Shown: in pieces, positions 54,501 through 63,597 of the stretch
How the letters are laid out: each line of letters opens with the position of its first letter
Position numbering within the stretch: position 1 is the stretch's first letter
From: DATFDN01 sp963818885
Lineage (GTDB): Bacteria > Pseudomonadota > Alphaproteobacteria > Acetobacterales > Acetobacteraceae
Length of the DNA stretch: 64,000 bases
Assembly: GCA_963818885.1 (NCBI GenBank)
Contig: CAWFTP010000004.1
Coordinates: forward strand, 434,001-498,000
Reading direction: 5' to 3'
The notes under the pieces: model-generated
What the model was told of the DNA's origin: nothing
The model's database searches: none
Seen by the model: only the letters and a program-made list of their open reading frames with translations
Translations under genes and position numbers: made by a program

Positions 54501-54783
54501 CACGGGCGAGTTCGGCGGGATGGGGCTCGAGGGCGCGGTCCGCCTCGCCTATCGCAACGAGCTCGCGGCGATCAACGATCCCGCCCAGCGCGACGCCGAG
54601 TTCCGCCGCCGCGTCGATTCGCTCTACGCGCGCGGCAAGGCGGTCGAGGTGGCGACCATCTTCGAGGTCGACGACGTGATCGACCCGGCGGACACGCGCA
54701 AATGGCTCATCCGCGGCCTCCTGGCGGTCCCGCCATTACCGGTGACGCGCGAAAAGCGGCGCCCGAATGTCGACACATGGTAG
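51537..54783 (+). CDS. Single-chain biotin-dependent acyl-CoA carboxylase (frameshifted)
   Basis: 1081 residues after correction, from ATG 51537. Order: biotin carboxylase (IANRGEIAIRVARAC; ATP-grasp KALAGGGGRGMRVA; FIEANARLQVEHTVTEE), biotin carrier domain with the lysine in EAMKMQH at about residue 507, then carboxyltransferase (SPADGLIAGLGTVN, YDYTVLAGTQG, GGFVMGP-type loops such as CDTPGFMVGPQAEKS and VVTRKGYGLGAQAMAGGSY). The substrate is probably acetyl- or propionyl-CoA. The frame breaks at 53432-53437: GAAGTC in place of GAGTC. One base fewer gives RRM-SPADGLIAGLG. birA follows and overlaps by 7 nt. Confidence 0.9.
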
Positions 54784-55547
54784 AGGGGTTCCACGTCATT
54801 CACTACGACAGCATCGGCTCCACTAACGACGAGGCCTTCCGCCTCGCGCGTGAGGGGGCGTCGCACGGAACGGTGGTGACAGCGCGCACGCAGACGGCGG
54901 GCCGCGGACGCACGGGGCGCGGCTGGCAGAGCCCGCCGGGCAATCTCTATCTCTCGGTGCTGCTACGCCTCAGCCTGCCGTCCGCCCGCGTCGCGGAAGT
55001 GTCGTTCGTCGCGGCGCTCGCGGTCGCCGAGACGGTCGATGCGTTCGTGCCGAGACGTGTGAGACTGAAGTGGCCGAACGACGTTCTGGTGGACGGGGCG
55101 AAGATCGCCGGCATCCTGATCGAGCAGGCCGACGGCGTCGCCGTCCTCGGGATCGGCGTCAACGTCGCGCACTTCCCAACTGGGTTGACGTACCCGGTTA
55201 CCGCCCTCCTTCACGTCATGCTCGGCGAAGGCCGAGCATCCGCGCCTTCCTCCGCCTCCACACGCGTGGATGCTCGCGCCAAGCGCGAGCATGACGAGGG
55301 TGGCTGGGTCACCAGCATCCGCGACACCCTTCTCCAAATCCTTGCCCGCCGCCTCGCCTCCTGGCGCGCCGACGGCTTTGCCCCAATCCGCGCTGGCTGG
55401 CTCGCCCGCGCCCATCCGCCCGGAACGCCGCTCCGCGCCGGCGCGATCGAGGGCTCCTTCGCCGGCATCGACACCGATGGCGCGCTACTACTCGACACCC
55501 CGGCCGGGCGCATCCGGATCGTCGGGGGCGAGGTTCAGGTCAGGTAG
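54777..55547 (+). CDS. birA: Biotin protein ligase BirA, with inserted palindromic element
   Basis: 256 residues from ATG 54777, inside the end of the carboxylase gene. No N-terminal DNA-binding domain, so a class I ligase. Motifs GRGRTGRGW (biotinyl-AMP loop), KWPNDVLVDGAKIAGILIEQ and GIGVNVAHFP are intact. It biotinylates the carrier lysine of the protein encoded just upstream. Between the catalytic and C-terminal domains lies an unusual stretch, HVMLGEGRASAPSS then ASTRVDARAKREHDEGG, encoded by a REP-like double palindrome (55214-55296) and absent from the usual domain plan. Confidence 0.9.
   Translation: MVEGFHVIHYDSIGSTNDEAFRLAREGASHGTVVTARTQTAGRGRTGRGWQSPPGNLYLSVLLRLSLPSARVAEVSFVAALAVAETVDAFVPRRVRLKWPNDVLVDGAKIAGILIEQADGVAVLGIGVNVAHFPTGLTYPVTALLHVMLGEGRASAPSSASTRVDARAKREHDEGGWVTSIRDTLLQILARRLASWRADGFAPIRAGWLARAHPPGTPLRAGAIEGSFAGIDTDGALLLDTPAGRIRIVGGEVQVR
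55214..55296. repeat. REP-like inverted palindrome pair inside birA
   Basis: CGTCATGCTCGGCGAAGGCC at 55214 begins one palindrome (CATGCTCGG...CCGAGCATC). A second unit, from about 55265, reads CGTGGATGCTCGCGCCAAGC and ends ATGACG at 55296. The second is the first in reverse orientation with small changes, giving a BIME-like unit. Such CGTCATGC..GCATCCACG palindromes are common between genes of alphaproteobacteria; here it is read in frame as protein. Confidence 0.65.
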
Positions 55548-57022
55548 CGGGCGGTCAGATGCGCCTCGAAATCGGCGGGGTCGAGCGGCTTGCCGGTAGC
55601 CTCTTTCAGCAGCTCGTTGAAGCCGAGCAAGCTCCCCTTCGCATGCACATTGGTTCGCAGCCAGCCGATCAGCGGTGACACGTCCCCCCGTCCAAGGCTC
55701 GCATCCAGGCTGGGCAGCGCCCGGCGCGCCGCCGCCATGAGCTGTGCCGCCGCCATCGCGCCCAGCGTGTAACTCGGGAAATAGCCGAAGGCGCCGTCAT
55801 ACCAATGGATGTCCTGCAGGCAGCCGCGTGCATCGTCCGGCGGGGTGATGCCGAGCAGGTCGCGCATGCCCTCGGTCCACGCGCCCGGCAGGTCGGCGAC
55901 GACCAGGTCTCCGCCGATCAGAGCCTGTTCCAGCCGAGTGCGCAGGATGATGTGCGCCGGATAGGTGATCTCGTCGGCGTCGACCCGGATGAAGCCCGGC
56001 GCGATCCGCCGCCATAGGCTGCTGAGATTCGCCGCCGCATATGACGCGACATCCCCGCCGAACGTCGCGGCCAGTTCGGGTCCGAGCCACGACAGGAACG
56101 CATCAGACCGGCACGTCTGCATCTCGACGATCAGCGACTGGCTCTCATGCGCGGCCATCCCTGCAGCCTCGCCCACCGGCTGGCGGGCGTGCTCCGCTGG
56201 CAGCCCGCGTTCGTAGAGCGCGTGTCCGGTCTCGTGCACCACGGCGAGCACCGCTTGGGTGAAGTCCGCCTCGTCGTAGCGCGAGGTGATGCGCACGTCC
56301 GCCGCGGTCCCGCCGGAGAACGGGTGGGCGGAGCGGTCCAGCCTCGCATGGGCGAAATCGAGCCCGAGCGTCTCGGCTAGCCGGCGGCACAGCGCCTCCT
56401 GCGCGGCTACGGGAAAGGGGCCATGCAGACGCAGCGGCTCGGCGGCGCGCGCCTGCCGCTCCATCGCAGCGGGCAGCGCGCGGCGCAGGAAGCGCTCATA
56501 GGCGGTGAAGATCGGCGCCACGTCGGCACTGCCGATGCCGTGCTGGAACCCATCCATCAAAGCGTCGTACGGCGACAGGCCGAGGGCCGGTGCCAGGACG
56601 CGCGCCGCCTCCCGCGTGAGCCGCACGACCTCCCCAAGGTGCGGCGCGACCACCGCGAAATCGGAAGTCCGGCGCGCCTCCCGCCAGATCTTCTCGCAGG
56701 CGGAGTTGGCGCGCGCCTGCGCCTCCACCAGAGCGGCGGGCAACGCCGTCGCCCGCGTGTAGGCGTGGCGCATCAGGCGCAGGTTCGCCGCCCTCCAGAT
56801 GTCGGGCGCCTCGTTGAGCTCCGCCGCATCAAGGTCGTCTCCGGTGGCAGGCTCGACCAGCATTCCGTGGGTTACGCCAGCGAGCACCGCGAGCTGATCG
56901 CCGCGTGAAGTGGCGCCCCCGGGCGGCATCATTACGCTCGCGTCCCAGCCGAGGATCGCCGACGCCTCGCGCACCGTGCCGATCCGCGCGAAGCGGTCGG
57001 CCAGACGCTCATACGGGGTCAT
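55535..57022 (-). CDS. M32 family zinc carboxypeptidase
   Basis: 495 residues from ATG 57022. The zinc motif is HETGH (VVHETGHALYERGLP), with the third ligand region ESQSLIVEMQTCRSDAF downstream; FSGGTAADVRITSRYDEADF and AHIILRTRLEQALIGGDL are typical of the Taq/Pfu carboxypeptidase family. A cytosolic enzyme removing C-terminal residues from peptides. Its start overlaps the SURF1 stop by 14 nt, and its 3' end overlaps birA by 13 nt. Confidence 0.93.
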   Translation of the reverse strand: MTPYERLADRFARIGTVREASAILGWDASVMMPPGGATSRGDQLAVLAGVTHGMLVEPATGDDLDAAELNEAPDIWRAANLRLMRHAYTRATALPAALVEAQARANSACEKIWREARRTSDFAVVAPHLGEVVRLTREAARVLAPALGLSPYDALMDGFQHGIGSADVAPIFTAYERFLRRALPAAMERQARAAEPLRLHGPFPVAAQEALCRRLAETLGLDFAHARLDRSAHPFSGGTAADVRITSRYDEADFTQAVLAVVHETGHALYERGLPAEHARQPVGEAAGMAAHESQSLIVEMQTCRSDAFLSWLGPELAATFGGDVASYAAANLSSLWRRIAPGFIRVDADEITYPAHIILRTRLEQALIGGDLVVADLPGAWTEGMRDLLGITPPDDARGCLQDIHWYDGAFGYFPSYTLGAMAAAQLMAAARRALPSLDASLGRGDVSPLIGWLRTNVHAKGSLLGFNELLKEATGKPLDPADFEAHLTARYLT

Positions 57023-57797
57023 GCGACAGCCTCTCGTGCGCCCAGGAGGTGAAGACGACGATCAGCCCGCCGGCGAGCGCGAACCAGGTCAGCGCATAGA
57101 TCAGATGGTTGTTCGGTGGCCGTGGCAGGTGCTCGGCCGGGATCGGTCCGCCATCGGCGGGCGCGGGGCCGAGCACAATGAGGGTGAAAGGCGCGACCTG
57201 ACCGATCCCCAGCGATGCGGCGATGTGCTCCGGGTCGAGCGTGAAGAACAGCCGGGCAGTAGGGTCGTCCGAGGCACTTATCCAGTTCGGGTGATCGGCG
57301 GGGCGGGCGTAGCCGGCCAGCGTGACGGGACCGGCAGGCGAAGGCACGTCCGGCGCGCTCATCCGCTTCGTCGTCGGCACCCAGCCCCGATCGACCATGA
57401 TGACCCCCCCGTCCGCGGCGAACGGGGCAAGAAGCTGCCCGCCCATCATCGGTTCGCCCCGAACATCGCGCGCCTCTACCCCGTAGAGGGCGCTTGGGGC
57501 CGCCAGGAAATGGCCGGTTACGCTGACCTTCTGGAACGGGCTCGGCTCGGCGGGCAGCGGAACCGGAGGTTCCGACTCCGCCGCCGCAATTCGCGCCAGG
57601 ATCGCGTCCTTCCAACCGAGGCGCTGCACCTGCCATGAGCCGAGGGCAAGCAGCAGCAGCAACATCACCAGGGCGGAGAGCGCCGGACCGGCGAGGGCTC
57701 GGAGATCGTCGCGACGGACCCTGGATGTGCCCGTTGAAGGCGGAGCGGATGACGTCGTGACGGCCTCAGGGTGACGCGACGATGGCGCTCGCGCCAT
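57009..57797 (-). CDS. SURF1 family cytochrome oxidase assembly protein
   Basis: 262 residues from ATG 57797, which lies inside the end of ctaE (32-nt overlap); the exact start is uncertain. Two membrane helices flank the periplasmic body: LSALVMLLLLLALGSWQVQRLGWK near the N-terminus and HLIYALTWFALAGGLIVVFTSW at the end. GWVPTTKR and LPRPPNNHLIYALTWF match SURF1/Shy1. It assists haem a insertion into oxidase subunit I. The gene order ctaE-SURF1 is the usual alphaproteobacterial one. Confidence 0.9.
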   Translation of the reverse strand: MARAPSSRHPEAVTTSSAPPSTGTSRVRRDDLRALAGPALSALVMLLLLLALGSWQVQRLGWKDAILARIAAAESEPPVPLPAEPSPFQKVSVTGHFLAAPSALYGVEARDVRGEPMMGGQLLAPFAADGGVIMVDRGWVPTTKRMSAPDVPSPAGPVTLAGYARPADHPNWISASDDPTARLFFTLDPEHIAASLGIGQVAPFTLIVLGPAPADGGPIPAEHLPRPPNNHLIYALTWFALAGGLIVVFTSWAHERLSHDPV

Positions 57798-58626
57798 ACC
57801 AGTAGATGCAGACGAACAGGAACAGCCACACGACGTCGACGAAATGCCAGTACCATGCCGCCGCCTCGAAACCGAAATGGCGTTCAGTCGAGAACTGCCC
57901 GGCTCTGGCACGGAACCAGCAGACAATCAGGAACGAGGTCCCGACGATGACATGAAATCCATGGAAGCCGGTGGCCAGGAAGAACACGGACGGATAGACC
58001 CCGCCGCCCACAAATATGAAAGGCGAATGGGTGTATTCCCAGAGCTGGATCGCGGTGAACGCCGCGCCCAGCAGGACGGTGATGCCGAGCCCGGTGATAA
58101 GGCCCTTCCTGTCGCCCTCGATCAGGCTGTGATGCGCCCAAGTGATCGTAGTGCCCGATAGCAGCAGGACCATTGTCATCAGGATCGCGAGGTGGAACGG
58201 GTCCGGCGTATGGATGTTCGGCGGCGGCCACATCGGCGTCGCCAGGCCAGCAACGTTCTCTGGGAACAATGCGTAGTTGAAGAAGGCCCAGAAGAAGGCA
58301 ACGAAGAACATCACCTCGCTGGTGATGAAGAACATCATGCCGTAGCGCAGGCCGAGCCGCACGACCGGGGAATGCAGCCCCGGCGCCCGGCTCTCATGGA
58401 TGACGTCGCGCCACCAGAAGAACATCACGGTGAATGCGAGCAGCGCGCCGAGTATCAGCGGGATGTAGCCATTTCCGCCGTAATGGGCGGCGAGCACGAT
58501 GCCGAGCACGATCAGGAACGCCGCGCATGAGCCGACGACTGGCCACGGACTTGGGTTGACGAGATGGTAGGGCTGCTTCAGTCCCGAGCTTTGCGGAACC
58601 GGCGCGCCACGCGCGTGATCGCTCAT
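57766..58626 (-). CDS. ctaE: Cytochrome c oxidase subunit III
   Basis: 286 residues from ATG 58626. Seven membrane helices with HPYHLVNPSPWP-type start, WWRDVIHES, LRYGMMFFITSEVMFFVAFFWAFFNYALFP and, later, FLATGFHGFHVIVGT and WHFVDVVWLFLFVCIYWYG. It is a core subunit of the aa3-type oxidase in the inner membrane. Subunits I and II are not in the window; the Cox11-type chaperone is at 35818, apart from this cluster. Confidence 0.96.
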   Translation of the reverse strand: MSDHARGAPVPQSSGLKQPYHLVNPSPWPVVGSCAAFLIVLGIVLAAHYGGNGYIPLILGALLAFTVMFFWWRDVIHESRAPGLHSPVVRLGLRYGMMFFITSEVMFFVAFFWAFFNYALFPENVAGLATPMWPPPNIHTPDPFHLAILMTMVLLLSGTTITWAHHSLIEGDRKGLITGLGITVLLGAAFTAIQLWEYTHSPFIFVGGGVYPSVFFLATGFHGFHVIVGTSFLIVCWFRARAGQFSTERHFGFEAAAWYWHFVDVVWLFLFVCIYWYGASAIVASP

Positions 58627-58789
58627 ACTTCTATTCGCCGCTCCCGTGACGCAGGTGGACCGCCGGGAGACCCCGGCGCGACGGGCGCATCTTCACCGTT
58701 TCCGCTCATTGTTCAAGGGGCGGATCGCGCTTCTGATTGCTGCTGTGGCGCGCCTGCGGGTAGCCTGCCGCGAAATGCCGGGGGCCTGA

Positions 58790-59842
58790 ATGACACCGAA
58801 CAGCCGGTGCGTTTTCTACGTCAACGCCGTCGCCCACCCGATCTTCAACGAGATCATCGGCAGCCGGCCCGATGTCCAGCTTGATCGCCTGACCAACGAC
58901 AGCGCGTCCACCGACGCGTCGCCTGTGCTCGAGCGGGCGCACGCCTATCAGATCGGCGCGACGCGCGACGAGCTGGCGCCGCAGTATCACGGCACGGCCG
59001 ATCTGCTCGCGCGCACGCCGAATCTCCTGCTAGTCTCCTCGAACGGCGCTGGCTACGACACGGTCGACGTGCCCGCCTGCACGGCGGCAGGCATCGCCGT
59101 CGTCAACCAGACCGGAGGCAACAAGGAGGGCGTGGCCGAGCACGTGCTCGCTCTGATGCTCGCGCTGTCCAAGCGGATCGGCGAGACGGACCGCTTCATG
59201 CGAGCGCGAGCCAACATCCCGCGCACCGCCTTCATGGGCCACGACATCCTCGGCATGACGGTCGGCATCGTCGGATTCGGCAATGTCGGCAGCCGCGTCG
59301 CGGAGCTGTGCCGGGGCTTGTTCCGGATGCGGGTGCTTGCCTATGACCCCTATCTCTCCGCCGGGCATATCGCCGCACGTGGCGGCGAGAAGGTCGAGTT
59401 GGCAGAGCTTCTGGCGCAATCGGACTTCGTCTCTATCAACTGCCCGCGCACGCGGGAGACACTGGGTATGATAGGCGCGCGCGAATACGCGCAAATGAAG
59501 CCGTCCGCGTATTTCATCACCACCGCGCGGGGCGGGATCCATGATGAGGCGGCGCTCGCCGACGCGCTCGCGTCCAAGCGCCTCGCGGGCGCCGGACTCG
59601 ACGTTTGGGCCAAGGAGCCACCCGAGCCCGACCATCCGCTGCTGCGCTTCGACAACGTGCTCGCGAGCCCGCACACGGCGGGTGTCACGCACGAATCCCG
59701 CCGGGAGATGGGGCGCTTCGCCGCCGAGCAGATCCTCGACGTGCTTGACGGCAGGCGTCCGCAGCGGCTGATCAACCCGGAGGTCTGGCCGCGCTATCGG
59801 GAGCGGTTCGAGGTGATTCTGGGGTTCACGACGGAGGAGTGA
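58790..59842 (+). CDS. D-isomer-specific 2-hydroxyacid dehydrogenase
   Basis: 350 residues from ATG 58790. NAD-binding motif GIVGFGNVGSRVAELCRG, catalytic Arg in SINCPRTRETLGMIG, Glu in GLDVWAKEPPEPDHPLL and His in ASPHTAGVTHES. The N-terminal substrate domain has SSNGAGYDTVDVPACTAAGIAVVNQTG. It reduces a 2-oxoacid or oxidises a D-2-hydroxyacid in the cytosol; substrate unknown (phosphoglycerate- or hydroxypyruvate-like enzymes share this plan). Confidence 0.92.
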   Translation: MTPNSRCVFYVNAVAHPIFNEIIGSRPDVQLDRLTNDSASTDASPVLERAHAYQIGATRDELAPQYHGTADLLARTPNLLLVSSNGAGYDTVDVPACTAAGIAVVNQTGGNKEGVAEHVLALMLALSKRIGETDRFMRARANIPRTAFMGHDILGMTVGIVGFGNVGSRVAELCRGLFRMRVLAYDPYLSAGHIAARGGEKVELAELLAQSDFVSINCPRTRETLGMIGAREYAQMKPSAYFITTARGGIHDEAALADALASKRLAGAGLDVWAKEPPEPDHPLLRFDNVLASPHTAGVTHESRREMGRFAAEQILDVLDGRRPQRLINPEVWPRYRERFEVILGFTTEE

Positions 59843-59846
59843 CCGC

Positions 59847-60344
59847 TCACTTGAGCTGATCGCGCGCCCTGTCGACGCCGGCCTGAGCACAGGCCTCGTC
59901 GAGGTCGCCGCCCGGGGCGCCGGCAGCGCCCACAGCGCCGACGACCTCGTCCCCGACCTTGATGACGACACCTCCGCCCACAAGGATGAGGTGGGGTAGC
60001 TGCGTGAACAGGCCGGCAAAGCCGGGCGCCGTCTTGGCCCGCGCGACAAGAGCGCTGGTGTTCGACTTGAACGAGGCCGAGGTGTAGGCCTTGTCGTTGG
60101 CGCTATTGAGCGAGTGGGCGCCGGTCCGGTCACCGCGCAGCATCGCTTGCGGGACGCCGTCAGCATCCACCACCACGGCGGTCTCCGCGTAACCCTGCTG
60201 GGCGCAGTGCGCGACGGCCTCATGGGCGATCGTGGCGGCGAGATCGGCGGACAACCGGTGGGTGACCAGCAATCCGTCGGCAAACGCCGAGCTTCCGAGC
60301 ATGCAGCCCGCTGCCGCGAGCGAACCGGTCAATATACGACGCAT
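59847..60344 (-). CDS. Exported GlcG/HbpS-like protein
   Basis: 165 residues from ATG 60344. A signal peptide (ILTGSLAAAGCMLGSSAFA) precedes a GlcG/HbpS domain: VTHRLSADLAATIAHEAVAHC, VVVDADGVPQAMLRGDRTGAHS, DKAYTSASF, and GGGVVIKVGDEVVGAVGAAGAPGGDLDEACAQAG. HbpS binds haem in streptomycetes; most members have no known job. It is convergent with the dehydrogenase gene, stops 4 nt apart. Confidence 0.87.
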   Translation of the reverse strand: MRRILTGSLAAAGCMLGSSAFADGLLVTHRLSADLAATIAHEAVAHCAQQGYAETAVVVDADGVPQAMLRGDRTGAHSLNSANDKAYTSASFKSNTSALVARAKTAPGFAGLFTQLPHLILVGGGVVIKVGDEVVGAVGAAGAPGGDLDEACAQAGVDRARDQLK

Positions 60345-60428
60345 CGCCTACCCTCCCGCTTTGCCTCACCTCTAGCCGCGACGCTTCCGATTTGAAAGGA
60401 TTGCCCGGACGCAGACGGGGAACCAGTC

Positions 60429-61199
60429 ATGGCAGGCATGCTCGACGGCAAGGCGGCGCTGATCACCGGGGGCGGCGGCGGGATCGGGCGGGCGACCGCG
60501 CTGATCTTCGCCCGCGAGGGCGCGCGGGTGGCGGTGGCCGACGTGACCCGGGAAGCGGCGGCGGAGACCGTCGCGGCGGTGAACAAAGCGGGCGGGCAGG
60601 CGATCTCGCTGGCATGCGACGTCGCGGACAACACGCAGGTGGAGGCGATGCTGCGTGGCGTGGTCTCGGCATTCGGGCGGCTCGATTGCGCGTTCAACAA
60701 CGCGGGCATCGCCGGTTATCAGGTCGACGCCTCCGGCAAGCACACCGACGAGTGGAGCGAGGCGGCGTTCGACCGCATGATCGCGGTCAACCTCAAAGGG
60801 GTCTGGCTCTGCATGAAGCACGAGATCGCGCTGTTCAGGCGCCAGAGCGGCGGTGGGGCGATCGTCAACACCGGCTCGATCGCCGGGCTGGTCGGGCTGC
60901 CCACCTCGTCCGCCTACGTCGCCGCCAAGCACGGCGTCCTCGGCCTCACCAAGACCGCCGCGATTGAATACGCGGCAGACAACATCCGGGTGAACGCCGT
61001 CTGTCCCGGCTACATTCGCACCCGGATGACCGAGGACACCATGCGCCGCCGCGGCGAGCATCTGATGGCGGTGACGCCGGCCCGTCGGATGGGCGAGCCG
61101 GAGGAGATCGGGGAGATGGTGGCCTGGCTGTGTTCGGAACGGGCGTCCTACGTCAACGGCGCCTGCTACAACGTCGACGGGGGCTACGTCGCAGCCTGA
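60429..61199 (+). CDS. SDR family oxidoreductase
   Basis: 256 residues from ATG 60429. Classical short-chain dehydrogenase: cofactor motif LITGGGGGIGRATAL, CAFNNAGIAG, catalytic Ser in NTGSIAGLVG, and the YxxxK pair in SSAYVAAKHGVLGLTK. An Asp-rich ADVTRE after the second strand suggests NAD(H). It acts on an unknown alcohol or ketone. Its end overlaps the convergent glycosyltransferase gene by 16 nt. Confidence 0.93.
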   Translation: MAGMLDGKAALITGGGGGIGRATALIFAREGARVAVADVTREAAAETVAAVNKAGGQAISLACDVADNTQVEAMLRGVVSAFGRLDCAFNNAGIAGYQVDASGKHTDEWSEAAFDRMIAVNLKGVWLCMKHEIALFRRQSGGGAIVNTGSIAGLVGLPTSSAYVAAKHGVLGLTKTAAIEYAADNIRVNAVCPGYIRTRMTEDTMRRRGEHLMAVTPARRMGEPEEIGEMVAWLCSERASYVNGACYNVDGGYVAA

Positions 61200-62171
61200 G
61201 CGGTGGCGCCCCGCGCGATTCGGTCCGCCGCGAGCGACGCCTGCCAGCCGATGGCGGCGCGGATGAAGCCCGCGGAGTAGGCCAGCCGCCAACGAGCGCC
61301 GATCAGCCGTGGACTTCGGCGCGGGATCAGCGCCGTCGGGGCGAATAGGGTCCCGACCAGAAGGCGGCGCGGTAAGTCGCGCCAGACCGTGCGGCCGTCG
61401 CCCAACAGGCGGCGCGTCGCCACCGCTGAGGCGCCCTGCCAGTAGAGGCGGCGCAGCAGCCAGGTAGGGTTGAGGCGGTTTGCATGGATCTGGTGATGGA
61501 CGACCATTCGCGGCTCGTGGCGCGCGGAGTGGCCGGCGTCCTGCAGGCGCCAGGCGAGCTGGACTTCCTCATCCGACAGCAGCGCGCCGCCATAACGGCC
61601 GATTGCGGCGCGAAAGCCGCCCGCAGCGAGCAGGGCGGCGACATTGACGACCATGTTCGCGGCGTACGGCTCGACGCCGCGCGGCAGCTCGGCGCTTCGG
61701 GTACTCTCCCGGCTCTGCGTGCTCGATGATGGACAGCGAGCCGCGCAACCGCTCGGGCCACCAGCCAGGGAGCGGAGCCTCCCACAGCGGCAGGATGCGC
61801 CCGCCGATGACGGCCGGCGGGTTCGGCGCCTCGACAAGGCCGAGGATGGTCGCGACCCAGTCGGGCTCCGGGATGGCGTCGTCGTCGACATAGGCGATCC
61901 AGGCGGCGCGGGCGCAGCGCGCGCCAAGGTTGCGCGCGAGGCTGATCCCCGGCCGCTCGATGCGCAGGTAGGCGGCGTTCGACGCGGTCTCCGCCAATCG
62001 TACGGCCTGCTGCGCGGCTTCGGGAGCGGAAGCGCTGTCGACCACCAGCACCTCGAATTCGGCGGCCGCAACCGTCTGGCGGCGCAGTCCTTCGAGACAC
62101 GCGCTCAGCGAGGTGGCACGATTGTGCGTGCACACGCAGACGGTGAGGCGCGGTGCATCCTCCATTGACAT
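61184..62171 (-). CDS. Glycosyltransferase family 2 (frameshifted)
   Basis: 328 residues after correction, from ATG 62171 (ATG 62165 also possible). GT-A fold: LTVCVCTHNRATSLSACLEGLRRQ, VLVVDSAS, GISLARNLGARCARAAWIAYVDDDAIPEP with the DXD metal site, then PYAANMVVNVAALLAAGGF and DEEVQLAWRLQDAGH. The frame breaks between 61696 and 61703; one base too many at TT 61696-61697, or at GTACTC 61701-61706, explains it. It begins 17 nt after the ugd stop, so it probably uses a UDP-sugar such as UDP-glucuronate. Confidence 0.85.
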
Positions 62172-62188
62172 ACTTTCGACAGACAGCC

Positions 62189-63509
62189 TTAAAGGAGTGT
62201 GAAAGGCCGGCCGATGCAGTGATAGCTGAAACCGGCGGCCCGCATCGCCGTCGGGTCGTACACATTGCGCAGGTCGACGATGACCCGGCCCGCCATCGCG
62301 TTTGCCAGCCGTTCGGGGGCGAGGGCGCGGAACTCGTTCCACTCGGTCAGCAACACCAGCGCGTCGGCTCCGGTCGCCGCTTCCACGGCGCTCTGACAGG
62401 TACTGAACGCCGGGCGGCAGCACCTTCACGGCCTGGTCCATGCCCTCGGGATCGAAGGCGCGGACATGCGCGCCGTCGCCAATCAGGCGGGCGACGACCG
62501 GCACCGCTGGCGCGTCGCGCATGTCGTCGGTCTCCGGCTTGAAGGTCAGGCCGAGCACGGCGATCGCCTTGCCCCGTACCGAGCCGCCGCACGCGGCGAT
62601 GACGCGATTGGCCATGCCGGCCTTGCGGGACTCGTTCACGGCGACCACCGTCTCGACCAGCCGCGCCGGCGCGCCGAGATCCTGCGCGATCCGCGTCAGC
62701 GCCAAGGTGTCCTTGGGGAAGCACGATCCGCCGAAACCTGGACCCGCGTGCAGGAACTTGCGCCCGATCCGCCCGTCAAGCCCTATGCCGCGGGCGACAT
62801 CATGCACGTCGGCGCCGGCCTTCTCGCAAAGATCGGCGATCTCGTTGATGAAGGTGACCTTCATCGCGAGGAAGGCGTTGGCGGCGTATTTCGTCAGTTC
62901 CGCCGTCTCCAGGCTGGTGAAGACGATAGGCGCCTCGATCAAATAGAGCGGGCGATAGAGCCGGCGCAGCACCTCGCGAGCACGCTCGCTCTCGGTGCCG
63001 ATCACCACCCGGTCCGGCCGCATGAAGTCGGCGATCGCCGATCCCTCACGCAGGAATTCGGGATTGGAGGCGACATCAAAGTCGAGATCAGGACGCGTCT
63101 GGCGCACGATATCCGCGATACGCCTGCCGGTGCCGACCGGCACCGTCGACTTGGTCACGATGACCGCATACCCGCCGAGCGAGCGGGCGATTTGCTCGGC
63201 CGCGGAGTAGACATAGGTGAGGTCCGCATGCCCGTCGCCGCGCCGGGTGGGGGTGCCGACCGCGACGAACACCGCCTCGGCGCCATCGAGGGCGCGGGGC
63301 AGCTCGTCGGTGAAGGCGAGCCGCCCGGCGCGCGCATTCTCGGCCACGAGGTGCTCGAGCCCCGGCTCGTAGATCGGCATGGCGCCGGCGCGCAGCGCCG
63401 CGAGCCGCCCAGGGTCCGTCTCGACGATCGTCACCTCGGAGCCGAACTCGGCGAAGCATGCGCCGGAGACGAGGCCTACGTAGCCGCCGCCGATCATCGC
63501 GATGCGCAA
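62189..63509 (-). CDS. ugd: UDP-glucose 6-dehydrogenase (frameshifted)
   Basis: 439 residues after correction. The start is TTG 63509, chosen because AGGAGG lies 5 nt upstream and the protein then begins as RIAMIGGGYVGLVSG, as in relatives. Catalytic Cys is in GPGFGGSCFPKD; FVAVGTPTRRGDGHADL and TSLETAELTKYAANAFLAMKVTFINEI are typical, and the C-terminal LVLLTEWNEFRAL is intact in another frame. The break is an extra G on + at 62399-62400 (TACCTG for TACTG); without it VQY-CQSAVEAATGADAL reads through. It makes UDP-glucuronate for surface polymers. Confidence 0.9.
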
Positions 63510-63597
63510 CGAATCCTCCTGAAGTCTGGCCGTGCGTTTGAGCATAGCGGCGGACCCGATGCCACGGGGGTCACGCCAGGCAAGAGACCTGAGGAGT

